A stretch of 64,000 nucleotides of DNA from Streptomyces koelreuteriae (GCF_018604545.1 NZ_CP075896.1:6510001-6574000), one strand, 5' to 3'; positions 45,306-54,224 are shown, counted from the first letter of the stretch. Notes: generated from the letters alone by a model not told the origin. Program-made: numbers and translations.

Positions 45306-46490
45306 ATGGCTGAGGCCCAGAACATCCCGGTGGGCGCCACCACCACCGGCTCGATCGCGGTGGCGGCCGAGTCGACCGTCGCCACCCGCATGAGCGCGCC
45401 CCCCTCCTTCGACGTGGCGGACTTCCCCGTCCCGCACGGCCGGGAGGAGGAGTGGCGGTTCACCCCGCTGGAGCGCCTGCGCGGTCTGCACGACGGCACC
45501 GCCGTGGCGAACGGCAACGGCGTGAAGGTCGACGTCCAGGCCCCCGAGGGCGTCACCGTCGAGGCCGTCGGCCGCGACGACGCGCGGCTCGGCAAGGCGG
45601 GCATCCCGGTGGACCGCGTCGCCGCCCAGGCCTACTCCGCCTTCGAGAAGGCCTCGGTCGTGAGCGTCCCCAAGGAGACGGTCCTCACCGAGCCGATCCG
45701 CATCGCGGTGCACGGCGAGGGCGGGACCGCCTTCGGCCACCAGGTGATCGAGCTGGGCGCCTTCGCCGAGGCCGTCGTGGTCATCGACCACACCGGTGAC
45801 GCGGTGCTCGCCGCCAACGTCGACTACCTCCTGGGCGACGGCGCCAAGCTGACCGTCGTCTCCGTCCAGGACTGGGACGAGAAGACGGTCCACGTCGCCC
45901 AGCACAACGCGCTCGTCGGCCGCGACGCCTCCTTCAAGTCGGTCGTCGTCACCTTCGGCGGCGACGTCGTCCGGCTGCACCCGCGCGTCACGTACGCCGG
46001 CCCCGGCGGCGAGGCCGAGCTGTTCGGTCTGTACTTCACCGACCAGGGCCAGCACCAGGAGCACCGCCTCCTGGTCGACCACAACGTCCCGCACTGCAAG
46101 TCGAACGTCGTCTACAAGGGCGCGCTCCAGGGCGAAGAGGCCCACGCGGTGTGGATCGGCGACGTGCTCATCGAGGCCAAGGCCGAGGGCACCGACACGT
46201 ACGAGATGAACCGCAACCTGGTCCTCACGGACGGGGCGCGCGTGGACTCCGTACCCAACCTCGAGATCGAGACCGGCGAGATCGTCGGCGCCGGCCACGC
46301 CTCGGCGACCGGCCGCTTCGACGACGAGCAGCTCTTCTACCTCATGGCCCGCGGCATCCCGGAGCACGAGGCCCGCCGTCTCGTGGTCCGCGGCTTCTTC
46401 GCCGAGCTGGTCCAGCAGATCGGCCTCCCCGACATCGAGGAGCGCCTGATCGCCAAGATCGAGGAAGAGCTGGAGGCGTCGGTGGCATGA
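45306..46490 (+). CDS. sufD: Fe-S cluster assembly protein SufD
   Basis: 394 residues, a diverged SufB paralogue. The beta-helix segments EHRLLVDHNVPHCKSNVVYKG and IGDVLIEAKAEGTDTYEMNR and the SufC-binding tail FDDEQLFYLMARGIPEHEARRLVVRGFF are clear. SufD completes the SufBC2D scaffold and is important for iron entry. Stop overlaps the ferredoxin gene start (ATGA), so the two are coupled. Confidence 0.96.
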   Translation: MAEAQNIPVGATTTGSIAVAAESTVATRMSAPPSFDVADFPVPHGREEEWRFTPLERLRGLHDGTAVANGNGVKVDVQAPEGVTVEAVGRDDARLGKAGIPVDRVAAQAYSAFEKASVVSVPKETVLTEPIRIAVHGEGGTAFGHQVIELGAFAEAVVVIDHTGDAVLAANVDYLLGDGAKLTVVSVQDWDEKTVHVAQHNALVGRDASFKSVVVTFGGDVVRLHPRVTYAGPGGEAELFGLYFTDQGQHQEHRLLVDHNVPHCKSNVVYKGALQGEEAHAVWIGDVLIEAKAEGTDTYEMNRNLVLTDGARVDSVPNLEIETGEIVGAGHASATGRFDDEQLFYLMARGIPEHEARRLVVRGFFAELVQQIGLPDIEERLIAKIEEELEASVA

Positions 46491-46810
46491 GCCTCGCATT
46501 CGTACGCGTCTGTGGACTGAGCGAGCTGGAGGACGACACCCCCAAGCGGGTGGAACTCGACGGCACGCCCATGTCCATCGTGCAGACCGAGGGCGAGGTG
46601 TTCGCGGTGTACGACATCTGCTCGCACGCGAACGTCTCCCTGTCGGAGGGCGAGGTCGACGACTGTCACATCGAGTGCTGGCTGCACGGCTCGCGCTTCG
46701 ACCTCCGTTCCGGCAAGCCCGACGCCCTTCCGGCGACGCGCCCCGTCCCCGTATACCCCGTAAAGATCGAAGGGGACGACGTGCTCGTCTCCCTCACCCA
46801 GGAGTCCTGA
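46487..46810 (+). CDS. Rieske-type [2Fe-2S] ferredoxin in the suf operon
   Basis: 107 residues. The Rieske ligands are visible as CSH (residues about 45-47) and CWLH (about 64-67). The overall length matches the ferredoxin subunits of ring-hydroxylating dioxygenases, but no oxygenase is nearby. Its place between sufD and sufC is conserved in actinobacteria. It probably supplies electrons to cluster assembly or serves as an early client, which is inferred from context. Coupled to sufD by a 4-base overlap, 7 bases before sufC. Confidence 0.92.
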   Translation: MSLAFVRVCGLSELEDDTPKRVELDGTPMSIVQTEGEVFAVYDICSHANVSLSEGEVDDCHIECWLHGSRFDLRSGKPDALPATRPVPVYPVKIEGDDVLVSLTQES

Positions 46811-46817
46811 GGCACCC

Positions 46818-47582
46818 ATGGCAACGCTTGAAATCCGAGACCTGCACGTCACCGTCGAGGCCGACAACGCCACGAAGGAGATCCTCAAGGGCGTCGACCT
46901 CACCGTGAAGCAGGGCGAGACGCACGCCATCATGGGCCCGAACGGCTCCGGCAAGTCGACCCTCGCCTACTCCCTCGCGGGTCACCCGAAGTACACGATC
47001 ACCGGCGGCACCGTCACCCTCGACGGCGAGGACGTCCTGGAGATGTCCGTCGACGAGCGGGCCCGCGCCGGCCTCTTCCTCGCCATGCAGTACCCGGTCG
47101 AGGTCCCCGGCGTCTCCGTCTCCAACTTCCTGCGCACCTCCGCCACCGCCATCCGCGGCGAGGCCCCCAAGCTGCGCACCTGGGTGAAGGAGGTCAAGGA
47201 GGCCATGCAGCGCCTCAACATCGACCCCGCCTTCGCCGAGCGCAACGTCAACGAGGGCTTCTCCGGCGGTGAGAAGAAGCGCCACGAGATCCTTCAGCTC
47301 GAGCTGCTCAAGCCGAAGGTCGCGGTTCTCGACGAGACCGACTCCGGCCTGGACGTCGACGCCCTGCGCGTGGTGTCCGAGGGCGTCAACCGTGTCCGTG
47401 AGACGGGCGAGGTCGGCACCCTGCTGATCACCCACTACACGCGCATCCTCCGCTACATCAAGCCCGACCACGTGCACGTCTTCTCCGGCGGCCGCATCGT
47501 CGAGTCCGGCGGCGCCGAGCTCGCCGACAAGCTGGAGAACGAGGGCTACGAGGCATACACGAAGGGTGGCGCATCCGCGTGA
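46818..47582 (+). CDS. sufC: Fe-S cluster assembly ATPase SufC
   Basis: 254 residues. ABC-type ATPase without a membrane partner; it remodels SufB-SufD during cluster formation. Walker A GPNGSGKST (about 37-45), the SufC signature FSGGEKKRHEILQLELL, and Walker B VAVLDETDSGLDVDALR are intact. Stop overlaps the sufS start (GTGA). Confidence 0.97.
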   Translation: MATLEIRDLHVTVEADNATKEILKGVDLTVKQGETHAIMGPNGSGKSTLAYSLAGHPKYTITGGTVTLDGEDVLEMSVDERARAGLFLAMQYPVEVPGVSVSNFLRTSATAIRGEAPKLRTWVKEVKEAMQRLNIDPAFAERNVNEGFSGGEKKRHEILQLELLKPKVAVLDETDSGLDVDALRVVSEGVNRVRETGEVGTLLITHYTRILRYIKPDHVHVFSGGRIVESGGAELADKLENEGYEAYTKGGASA

Positions 47583-48850
47583 CACAGCTGCCGGGCCTCC
47601 TCACTGAGTCCAATCTTCTTGGCGAGGCGCTCCGCAAGGACTTCCCGATCCTGGACCGCCAGGTCCATGACGGAAAGAAGCTCGTCTACCTCGACAACGC
47701 CGCGACCTCGCAGACCCCGCGCCAGGTCATCGACGTGCTCGACGAGTACTACGAGCAGCACAACGCCAACGTCCACCGTGGCGTGCACGTCCTCGCCGAG
47801 GAGGCCACGGCGCTGTACGAGGGCGCGCGCGACAAGGTCGCGGAGTTCATCAACGCGCCCTCGCGCAACGAGGTGATCTTCACCAAGAACGCCTCGGAGT
47901 CGCTCAACCTCGTGGCGAACATGCTGGGCTGGGCCGACGAGCCCTACCGCGTGGACGCCGAGACCGAGATCGTCATCACGGAGATGGAGCACCACTCCAA
48001 CATCGTGCCGTGGCAGCTGCTCGCGCAGCGCACGGGCGCGAAGCTGAAGTGGTTCGGCCTCACCGACGACGGCCGCCTGGACCTGTCCAACATCGACCAG
48101 GTCATCACCGAGAAGACGAAGATCGTCTCCTTCGTGCTGGTCTCCAACATCCTGGGCACCCAGAACCCGGTCGAGGCCATCGTGCGCCGCGCCCAGGAGG
48201 TCGGTGCGCTGGTGTGCGTCGACGCCTCCCAGGCAGCGCCGCACATGCCGCTGGACGTACAGGCCCTGCAGGCCGACTTCGTGGCCTTCACCGGCCACAA
48301 GATGTGCGGCCCGACCGGCATCGGCGTCCTGTGGGGACGGCAGGAACTCCTGGAGGACCTGCCCCCGTTCCTCGGCGGCGGCGAGATGATCGAGACGGTG
48401 TCGATGCACTCCTCGACCTACGCCCCGGCGCCCCACAAGTTCGAGGCGGGCACGCCCCCGATCGCCCAGGCGGTCGGACTCGGCGCGGCGATCGACTATC
48501 TCAACTCGATCGGCATGGACAAGATCTTCGCCCACGAGCACGCGCTCACCGAGTACGCGGTGAAGCGGCTCCTGGAGGTCCCCGACCTCCGGATCATCGG
48601 CCCCACCACGGCCGAGGAGCGGGGCGCGGCGATCTCCTTCACCCTCGGGGACATCCACCCGCACGACGTGGGCCAGGTCCTCGACGAGCAGGGCATCGCG
48701 GTCCGGGTCGGCCACCACTGCGCGCGGCCGGTCTGCCTGCGCTACGGAATTCCCGCGACCACACGAGCGTCGTTCTATCTGTACTCCACGCCGGCCGAGA
48801 TCGACGCACTGGTCGACGGCCTGGAGCACGTACGGAACTTCTTCGGCTGA
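47579..48850 (+). CDS. sufS: Cysteine desulfurase SufS
   Basis: 423 residues from a GTG at 47579. PLP enzyme that takes sulfur from cysteine and passes it to SufU. YLDNAATSQTPRQVIDVL opens the fold, the PLP Lys is in FTGHKMCGPTGIGVLWG, and the catalytic Cys is in RVGHHCARPVCLRYGI. ITEMEHHSNIVPWQ is the group II signature. Immediately followed by its partner sufU. Confidence 0.97.
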   Translation: MTQLPGLLTESNLLGEALRKDFPILDRQVHDGKKLVYLDNAATSQTPRQVIDVLDEYYEQHNANVHRGVHVLAEEATALYEGARDKVAEFINAPSRNEVIFTKNASESLNLVANMLGWADEPYRVDAETEIVITEMEHHSNIVPWQLLAQRTGAKLKWFGLTDDGRLDLSNIDQVITEKTKIVSFVLVSNILGTQNPVEAIVRRAQEVGALVCVDASQAAPHMPLDVQALQADFVAFTGHKMCGPTGIGVLWGRQELLEDLPPFLGGGEMIETVSMHSSTYAPAPHKFEAGTPPIAQAVGLGAAIDYLNSIGMDKIFAHEHALTEYAVKRLLEVPDLRIIGPTTAEERGAAISFTLGDIHPHDVGQVLDEQGIAVRVGHHCARPVCLRYGIPATTRASFYLYSTPAEIDALVDGLEHVRNFFG

Positions 48851-48866
48851 GAGGCGTGCGGAAACC

Positions 48867-49337
48867 GTGAAGCTGGATTCGATGTACCAGGAAGTCATCC
48901 TGGACCACTACAAGAACCCGCACGGGCGTGGTCTTAGGGATGGCGACGCCGAGGTGCACCACGTGAACCCGACGTGCGGCGACGAGATCACGCTCCGTGT
49001 GAAGTACGAGGGCACCACGATCAAGGACGTCTCGTACGAGGGCCAGGGCTGTTCCATCAGCCAGGCGAGCGCGTCCGTACTGAACGAACTCCTCGTCGGC
49101 AAGGACCTCTCCGACGGACGGAAGATCCAGGAGACCTTCCTGGAGCTGATGCAGTCCAAGGGGAAGCTCGAGCCCGACGACGCGATGGAGGACATCCTGG
49201 AGGACGCGGTCGCGTTCGCCGGGGTGTCCAAGTACCCGGCCCGGGTCAAGTGCGCCCTGTTGAGCTGGATGGCCTGGAAGGACGCTACGGCCCAGGCCCT
49301 GGGCGAGCCCGACGCCGAAAGGAAGACGACGGCATGA
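48867..49337 (+). CDS. sufU: Sulfur-transfer protein SufU
   Basis: 156 residues from a GTG at 48867. IscU-like zinc protein that accepts sulfur from SufS. The zinc and sulfur ligands are in NPTCGDEITL, GQGCSISQASASVLNELL and VKCALLSWMAWKDA, with the SufU-specific loop (DLSDGRKIQETFLELMQSKG) between the second and third cysteines. Stop overlaps the next gene (ATGA). Confidence 0.96.
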   Translation: MKLDSMYQEVILDHYKNPHGRGLRDGDAEVHHVNPTCGDEITLRVKYEGTTIKDVSYEGQGCSISQASASVLNELLVGKDLSDGRKIQETFLELMQSKGKLEPDDAMEDILEDAVAFAGVSKYPARVKCALLSWMAWKDATAQALGEPDAERKTTA

Positions 49338-49666
49338 GCGAGACCATCGAGATGAAGCCGGCCTCGGAGGACGAGGTCCGTGAGGCGCTGTACGACGTCG
49401 TCGACCCCGAGTTGGGCATCGACGTCGTCAACCTCGGGCTGATCTACGGCATCCACATCGACGACGCGAACATCGCGACGATCGACATGACCCTGACGTC
49501 GGCGGCCTGTCCGCTCACCGACGTCATCGAGGACCAGGCGAAGTCGGCCACGGACGGCATCGTGAACGAACTGCGCATCAACTGGGTCTGGATGCCCCCG
49601 TGGGGCCCCGACAAGATCACGGACGACGGCCGGGAGCAGCTCCGGGCGCTCGGGTTCAACGTCTGA
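49334..49666 (+). CDS. SufT-like metal-sulfur cluster assembly factor (DUF59/MIP18)
   Basis: 110 residues. The MIP18 core is clear: EDEVREALYDVVDPELGIDVVNLGLIYG, then DMTLTSAACPLTDVIEDQA with the single conserved Cys. These proteins help cluster maturation or transfer and are usually the last gene of actinobacterial suf operons. It overlaps the sufU end and is followed by the strongest hairpin in the window. Confidence 0.95.
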   Translation: MSETIEMKPASEDEVREALYDVVDPELGIDVVNLGLIYGIHIDDANIATIDMTLTSAACPLTDVIEDQAKSATDGIVNELRINWVWMPPWGPDKITDDGREQLRALGFNV

Positions 49667-49686
49667 GATCCACCCGGGATCCATAC

Positions 49687-49729
49687 ATGACGAAGGGGCG
49701 GCACCTTTCCGGTGCCGCCCCTTCGTCAT
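49687..49729. terminator. Perfect 19-bp terminator hairpin after the suf operon
   Basis: ATGACGAAGGGGCGGCACC (49687-49705) pairs without mismatch with 49711-49729 around a TTTCC loop. It starts 21 bases past the suf stop and also faces the end of the convergent AbfB gene, so it can work both ways. Confidence 0.92.
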
Positions 49730-49746
49730 GTTCGTTTCAGGGTGGC

Positions 49747-50580
49747 TCAGTTCAGCCCGCCCACCAGCCGGAACGACGCGTCCGCGCGGAAGTCGCCGTA
49801 GTGCTGGTACGGGTCGAGGCGGAGCTGGAAGTTGCGGTGGCGCAGGAAGCGGCCCGGGTAGTTCACCGACTCCAGCATGACCGCGCCGGAGGGGTACACG
49901 GGGCGGGGGCAGAAGGTGGCGTCCTGGCGGAACAGGGCCGAGCCGTCGTCGCTGTTCTTGACGAGGACGAAGCTGCGGTGGCGGAGATAGCCGCCGTCCG
50001 CGGTGATGAAGGAGTAGCAGGAGGAGTCGGCGAGTCCGGCGACGCGCCGGAACGTGGCGTCCTCACGCTGCTCGGGGCCGGAGCCGATCGAGTCCAGGCG
50101 CACATAGCCGTCGCGCACCCGCCAGTAGCGGTCGGGGTGGTTGACCGAGCGTATGGATGTCCCGCTGGACTTCGGGGGCTTCGGGGCCGGTGAAGTCCGA
50201 TCGGACTTGGAGGGCTTCGGTGCCTTCGGGCGCGGCTTCGGCGAGGCGCTCGGGCTGGTGGACGCGCTCGTCGTGGGGGTGGGCGACGGGCGTTCGCGGT
50301 CCTTGCCGGGCGTCTGCGTGGCGTTCTTTGAGGGCGTCGCGAAGGAGATCAGGCCGCCCGGGGCAGAACTGCTGAGGGTCGTCGGCTCCGCCGACTCGGC
50401 TGCCGGTTCGCCGGCCTGACTGTCCATCACGGCTATCGCCGTCACGCACGCGGTGACCGTGGCCAGGGCGAGGGCGCCCGCCAGCCAGAGCCTTCGCGTT
50501 CCCGGTGCCCGGGTGGTGTCCGGGGCCCAACCGCTTTCCCACGGACGGTCCTGTGGCGGCCGGGACTTGTCTTCTGTCAT
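49747..50580 (-). CDS. Membrane-anchored protein with C-terminal AbfB (arabinose-binding) domain
   Basis: 277 residues from the ATG at 50580 with GGAGGAA upstream. A single helix (LWLAGALALATVTACVTAIA, about 30-50) follows a short cytoplasmic tail. A Pro/Ser/Thr/Lys-rich spacer of about 65 residues follows. The rest (about 145-277) is an AbfB (CBM42-like) beta-trefoil: SVNHPDRYWRVRDGYVRLDS, YLRHRSFVLVKN, SVNYPGRFLRHRNFQLRL. It probably holds the domain outside the cell to bind arabinan or wall sugars. No catalytic domain is present. Confidence 0.85.
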   Translation of the reverse strand: MTEDKSRPPQDRPWESGWAPDTTRAPGTRRLWLAGALALATVTACVTAIAVMDSQAGEPAAESAEPTTLSSSAPGGLISFATPSKNATQTPGKDRERPSPTPTTSASTSPSASPKPRPKAPKPSKSDRTSPAPKPPKSSGTSIRSVNHPDRYWRVRDGYVRLDSIGSGPEQREDATFRRVAGLADSSCYSFITADGGYLRHRSFVLVKNSDDGSALFRQDATFCPRPVYPSGAVMLESVNYPGRFLRHRNFQLRLDPYQHYGDFRADASFRLVGGLN

Positions 50581-50709
50581 GCGCTGGTTCCTCCATCGGG
50601 GCACCCTTGACGGCGGCGCAGTTGTGGTGGCCCGGTGTGTGATCGGTGACACCGTAGTGGACGTCCGGGATCACTGGGGGCGTTATGTGAGAGCGGTTTC
50701 CGTCCTGTG

Positions 50710-50750
50710 ATGTGTACGGTCGTACAGATGATGTGTACGCTGGTACACAT
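50710..50750 (+). promoter_or_regulatory. Twin TetR-type operators over the SMR gene start
   Basis: Two 20-base inverted repeats start 21 bases apart: ATGTGTAC-GGTC-GTACAGAT (50710-50729, one mismatch) and ATGTGTAC-GCTG-GTACACAT (50731-50750, perfect). The second runs into the ATG of the SMR gene (50749-50751). They are the likely binding sites of the TetR-family protein encoded next to it. Confidence 0.75.
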
Positions 50751-51069
50751 GGGTTATCTGCTGCTGGCCTCGGCCATAGCCGCCGAAGTGGGTGCCACGA
50801 CTGCCATGAAGTACAGCGACGGCTTCAGCAGGCTCGGACCCTCGCTGCTCACGCTCGTCGGCTACGTCGTCTCCTTCGCCCTGCTCGCGCAGACGCTGAA
50901 GACCGTCTCCGTGGGCACGGCCTACGCGATCTGGGCCGGGGTCGGCACCGCGGCCATCGCCACCATCGGTGTCCTGTTCCTCGGCGAGGGCGTGACCGCG
51001 GCCAAGGCCGCCGGAATCGCGCTGATCATCGTCGGGGTCGTGGTGCTGAACCTGGGAGGCGGTCACTGA
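50749..51069 (+). CDS. Small multidrug resistance (SMR/EmrE-type) efflux protein
   Basis: 106 residues with four helices filling the protein. MGYLLLASAIAAEVGATTAMKYSDGFSRLGPS has the essential membrane Glu at residue 13 and the family start; VSVGTAYAIWAGVGTAAIATIGVLFLGEG is the second signature. It exchanges protons for cationic drugs or guanidinium-type compounds. An in-frame ATG at 50707 lies within the operators, so I chose 50749; transcription may begin at or near this ATG, giving a nearly leaderless message. Stop overlaps the TetR gene start (TGATG). Confidence 0.9.
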   Translation: MGYLLLASAIAAEVGATTAMKYSDGFSRLGPSLLTLVGYVVSFALLAQTLKTVSVGTAYAIWAGVGTAAIATIGVLFLGEGVTAAKAAGIALIIVGVVVLNLGGGH

Positions 51070-51626
51070 TGCCCCGGCGCTACGACCCCGAGCGGCGGCA
51101 GCGGATCATCGACGCGGCGATCCGGGTCGTCGGGGCGAAGGGCATCGCGGGGCTGAGCCACCGCAGTGCCGCCGCCGAGGCCGATGTGCCGCTCGGCTCC
51201 ACGACGTATCACTTCAAGACCCTCGACGAACTGCTGGTCGCCGCGCTGCGGCAGGCCAACGAGGGGTTCGCCAAGGTGGTCGCCGGGCGCGGCGGACTCC
51301 AGGATCCCCGGACCGATCTGGCGGCGGAACTCGCCGCATGGGTGGGAGAGTGGCTCGCGGGCGACCGGACCGGCGTCGAGCTGGAGTACGAGCTGTATCT
51401 GGCCGCCCTGCGCCGGCCCGCCCTGCGGCCCGTCGCCGCCGAGTGGGCCGAGGGGGTCGCCGAGTTGCTGTCCCGGCGTACGGATCCCGTGACGGCGCGG
51501 GCGCTGGTGGCGGTGGTCGACGGGATCTGTCTGCAGGTGCTGCTGACGGGGGTGGCGTACGACGAGGCGTATGCGCGGGAGGTGCTGGGGCGGGTTGTGG
51601 GAGGTTGTGGCGGGGCGGGTGAGTAG
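51069..51626 (+). CDS. TetR-family regulator of the SMR gene
   Basis: 185 residues. The helix-turn-helix is at about 8-55 (RRQRIIDAAIRVVGAKGIAG, LSHRSAAAEADVPLGSTTYHFKTLDELL). The C-terminal ligand domain is diverged and rich in Ala, Leu and Arg. Coupled to the SMR gene, so it surely controls that gene through the twin palindromes upstream. Cationic drugs are the likely inducers. Confidence 0.9.
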   Translation: MPRRYDPERRQRIIDAAIRVVGAKGIAGLSHRSAAAEADVPLGSTTYHFKTLDELLVAALRQANEGFAKVVAGRGGLQDPRTDLAAELAAWVGEWLAGDRTGVELEYELYLAALRRPALRPVAAEWAEGVAELLSRRTDPVTARALVAVVDGICLQVLLTGVAYDEAYAREVLGRVVGGCGGAGE

Positions 51627-51786
51627 CCGGTGGTGGGGTCGTTCCGGGGCTTCCGGGGCTCTGGGCTCGGGGCCGGTGGCGGTGGGCGCCGCAGGGCGCC
51701 GACCAGCATGGAGACGTACCGCCCGGCACGTGAGACGGCCCCGTACCGGTTCGCATCGAGTGCCGTCCGCCGGTTAGGTTGCCCTT

Positions 51787-52776
51787 ATGACCGACACGAC
51801 TGCTCCTCGCACCACCGGCGCCGTGGCCGCCGGCCTCGCCACGATCGCCGCCGACGGCACCGTCCTCGACACCTGGTTCCCCGCCCCCGAGCTGGCCACC
51901 GAGCCCGGCCCCTCCGGCACCGAGCGGCTGTCCGCCGAGCGTGCCGCGGAGCTGCTCGGCGACGGCGCGACCGCCGCGGTCGGCCCCGACGCCCGCCGGG
52001 GCGTCGAGGTGGTCGCGGTCCGCACGGTCATCGCCTCGATCGACGAGAAGCCGGTCGACGCGCACGACGTCTACCTGCGTCTGCACCTGCTCTCCCACCG
52101 TCTGGTGAAGCCGCACGGCCAGAGCCTCGACGGCATCTTCGGCCACCTCGCCAACGTCGCCTGGACCTCACTGGGCCCGGTCGCCGTCGACGACCTGGAG
52201 AAGGTCCGCCTGAACGCGCGCGCCGAGGGCCTGCACCTGCAGGTGACGAGCGTCGACAAGTTCCCGCGTATGACGGACTACGTGGCCCCCAAGGGCGTCC
52301 GCATCGCCGACGCCGACCGGGTCCGTCTCGGTGCGCACCTCGCCGAGGGCACCACCGTCATGCACGAGGGCTTCGTCAACTTCAACGCCGGCACGCTCGG
52401 CACGTCGATGGTCGAGGGCCGTATCTCCGCGGGCGTCCTGATCGGCGACGGCTCGGACATCGGCGGCGGCGCCTCCACCATGGGCACCCTGTCCGGCGGC
52501 GGCAACGTCATCATCTCCATCGGCGAGCGCTGCCTGATCGGCGCCGAGGCGGGCGTGGGCATCGCCCTCGGCGACGAGTGCGTCGTCGAGGCCGGCCTCT
52601 ACGTCACCGCCGGCACCCGCGTCACCATGCCCGACGGGCAGATCGTCAAGGCCCGCGAGCTGTCCGGCGCCTCCAACATCCTCTTCCGCCGCAACTCGGT
52701 CACCGGCACGGTCGAGGCCCGGCCGAACAACGCGGTGTGGGGCGGTCTGAACGAGATCCTGCACAGCCACAACTGA
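51787..52776 (+). CDS. dapD: 2,3,4,5-tetrahydropyridine-2,6-dicarboxylate N-succinyltransferase
   Basis: 329 residues, the longer actinobacterial DapD. Third committed step of the succinylase lysine/diaminopimelate pathway. After a helical N-terminal domain the C-terminal half is a left-handed beta-helix of hexapeptide repeats (VRLGAHLAEGTTVMHEGFVNFNAGTLGTSMVEGR). It ends in a short C-terminal tail (VWGGLNEILHSHN). Ends at a 13-bp hairpin. A dapA paralogue lies 420 bases further on the other strand. Confidence 0.95.
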   Translation: MTDTTAPRTTGAVAAGLATIAADGTVLDTWFPAPELATEPGPSGTERLSAERAAELLGDGATAAVGPDARRGVEVVAVRTVIASIDEKPVDAHDVYLRLHLLSHRLVKPHGQSLDGIFGHLANVAWTSLGPVAVDDLEKVRLNARAEGLHLQVTSVDKFPRMTDYVAPKGVRIADADRVRLGAHLAEGTTVMHEGFVNFNAGTLGTSMVEGRISAGVLIGDGSDIGGGASTMGTLSGGGNVIISIGERCLIGAEAGVGIALGDECVVEAGLYVTAGTRVTMPDGQIVKARELSGASNILFRRNSVTGTVEARPNNAVWGGLNEILHSHN

Positions 52777-52794
52777 TCCGCGTCGGTCATCGCC

Positions 52795-52834
52795 GAGCGC
52801 CCTCCCACGCCCTAGGACGGCTGGGAGGGCGCTC
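52795..52834 (+). terminator. Hairpin after dapD
   Basis: GAGCGCCCTCCCA (52795-52807) pairs perfectly with 52822-52834; the 14-base loop contains a further GCC/GGC pair. It begins 19 bases past the dapD stop. Confidence 0.85.
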
Positions 52835-52939
52835 GTGTGTTCCCGGGATGATCGGGCGTGACCTCGTGACGGGCCAGGCAGATGAACGGGTGGACGCAGG
52901 GTCCGATCTGACGCCGAACCTATGAAACGAGGACCGGGC

Positions 52940-53188
52940 ATGAGCAACGACCGGGGCATGAGGAACGAGCGCGAGCGGGGTGTGGCGCGTTGTCTGGCCG
53001 GGGCGGTCGCGGTACTGGCGGTGTGCTCGCTTTCGGCGGGGGCCGCGCATGCCGACGAGACCAATACGAACTCGCACAACGGCCACCGGTTCGGTCTGGT
53101 CAACGTCAGCACCGGGCAGGTCGACGACCCGGCGGAGGACGTGCTGGAGCACACGCTGCTGTTCGGCGACGGGTACGCCTGGAACTGA
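52940..53188 (+). CDS. Small secreted protein, unknown function
   Basis: 82 residues from the ATG at 52940 (GAGGA about 7 bases upstream; an in-frame ATG at 52922 is weaker). A Sec signal peptide ends near AAHA (ARCLAGAVAVLAVCSLSAGA). The mature part of about 45 residues is hydrophilic with a compact HNGHRFGLVNVSTGQVDDPAEDVLEH core and ends GDGYAWN. No known domain. I recall similar short exported proteins beside dapA in other streptomycetes, but no role. Confidence 0.65.
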   Translation: MSNDRGMRNERERGVARCLAGAVAVLAVCSLSAGAAHADETNTNSHNGHRFGLVNVSTGQVDDPAEDVLEHTLLFGDGYAWN

Positions 53189-53196
53189 GCCGGGTG

Positions 53197-54090
53197 TCAG
53201 GCGGTGGTCAGGGCCCCGTGGAGCCTCAGCAGTGCGTCGGTCGTGGCGCGGTCGGCGGGGCGTAGGGGGGCGCGGACCGGGCCTGCGGGGAGGTTCAGTG
53301 CGGTGAGGAGTGCCTTCGTGGTGGTGGTGCCCGGGAGGCCTGCCGACATGATCGCCTCGATGAGGGGGGTGGCCTGCTGCTGGAGGTGGGCCGCCCGTGC
53401 GGTGTCGCCGGCGTCGAAGGTGTCCAGGACCGCTCGCAGGTGGCCCGAGATCACGTTCGCGACCGTGCTGACGTAGCCCGTGCCGCCCACGGCGTACAGC
53501 GCGAGATTGTGCTCGTCGCAGCCCGCGTAGTACGCCAGGTCCGTGCGGGCCAGGACCTTCTGGGCGGCCAGGAAGTCCTGCGAGCAGTCCTTGACCGCGA
53601 CGATCCTGGGGTGGTCGGCGAGGCGGAGGATCGTCTCGGGTTCGACGCGGATGCCGGTGCGGATCGGGATGTCGTAGAGCACGAGCGGGAGTTCGGTGGC
53701 GTCCGCGATCTCGCGGAAGTGTGCCTCGATCGCGTCCTGCGGGGGCCTGCTGTAGTACGGCGGGATCACCAACAGGCCGTCCGCGCCCGCCTTTTCGGCC
53801 TCCCGGGCGAGGTCGGTGGTGTGCCTGGTGTCGGCGGTGCCGATGCCCGCGACGATCGACGCGCTGTCGGGCACGGCCTCGCGGACGGCGGTGATCAGGG
53901 CGGACTTCTCGGCGTCCGTGGTGGTGGGGGATTCGCCGGTCGTGCCGGAGAGTACGAGGCCGTCGCAGCCCTGTGCGACGAGGCGGGCGGCGAGGTGCTG
54001 GGCGCCGTCGAGGTCCAGGGTTCCCGTCTCGGTGAACGGGGTGATCATGGCGCAGAGGGTGCGACCGAACGGTGCTGTCGTCGTCGTCAT
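53197..54090 (-). CDS. dapA: DapA-family 4-hydroxy-tetrahydrodipicolinate synthase (paralogue-like)
   Basis: 297 residues from the ATG at 54090, where family similarity begins (GRTLCAMITPF); 12 codons of open frame precede it. GTTGESPTTTDAEKSALI binds pyruvate and RIVAVKDCSQDF holds the Schiff-base Lys, 161-equivalent. The Tyr of the proton relay is in LVLYDIPIRTGI. A streptomycete usually has more than one DapA-like gene, and some are other NAL-family aldolases, so the symbol is tentative. Being close to dapD supports a lysine role. Confidence 0.85.
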   Translation of the reverse strand: MTTTTAPFGRTLCAMITPFTETGTLDLDGAQHLAARLVAQGCDGLVLSGTTGESPTTTDAEKSALITAVREAVPDSASIVAGIGTADTRHTTDLAREAEKAGADGLLVIPPYYSRPPQDAIEAHFREIADATELPLVLYDIPIRTGIRVEPETILRLADHPRIVAVKDCSQDFLAAQKVLARTDLAYYAGCDEHNLALYAVGGTGYVSTVANVISGHLRAVLDTFDAGDTARAAHLQQQATPLIEAIMSAGLPGTTTTKALLTALNLPAGPVRAPLRPADRATTDALLRLHGALTTA

Positions 54091-54127
54091 GTCAGTAGTG
54101 TCGGCGGCATGATTGTGTAGCTCCACT

Positions 54128-54158
54128 TAAATCTGCTACCAGGTGTTGGTTAGATTTA
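54128..54158. promoter_or_regulatory. Inverted repeat in the dapA upstream region
   Basis: TAAATCT (54128-54134) and AGATTTA (54152-54158) are perfect complements separated by 17 bases, in an AT-rich patch 40 bases upstream of the dapA start. Possible operator of an unidentified regulator. Confidence 0.35.
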
Positions 54159-54224
54159 CTTCGAGGTTGTGTGAGGGCGGTGAGGGTACTCGGGGGTTCC
54201 CACTTCGAGAGGAGGCGGAACACT

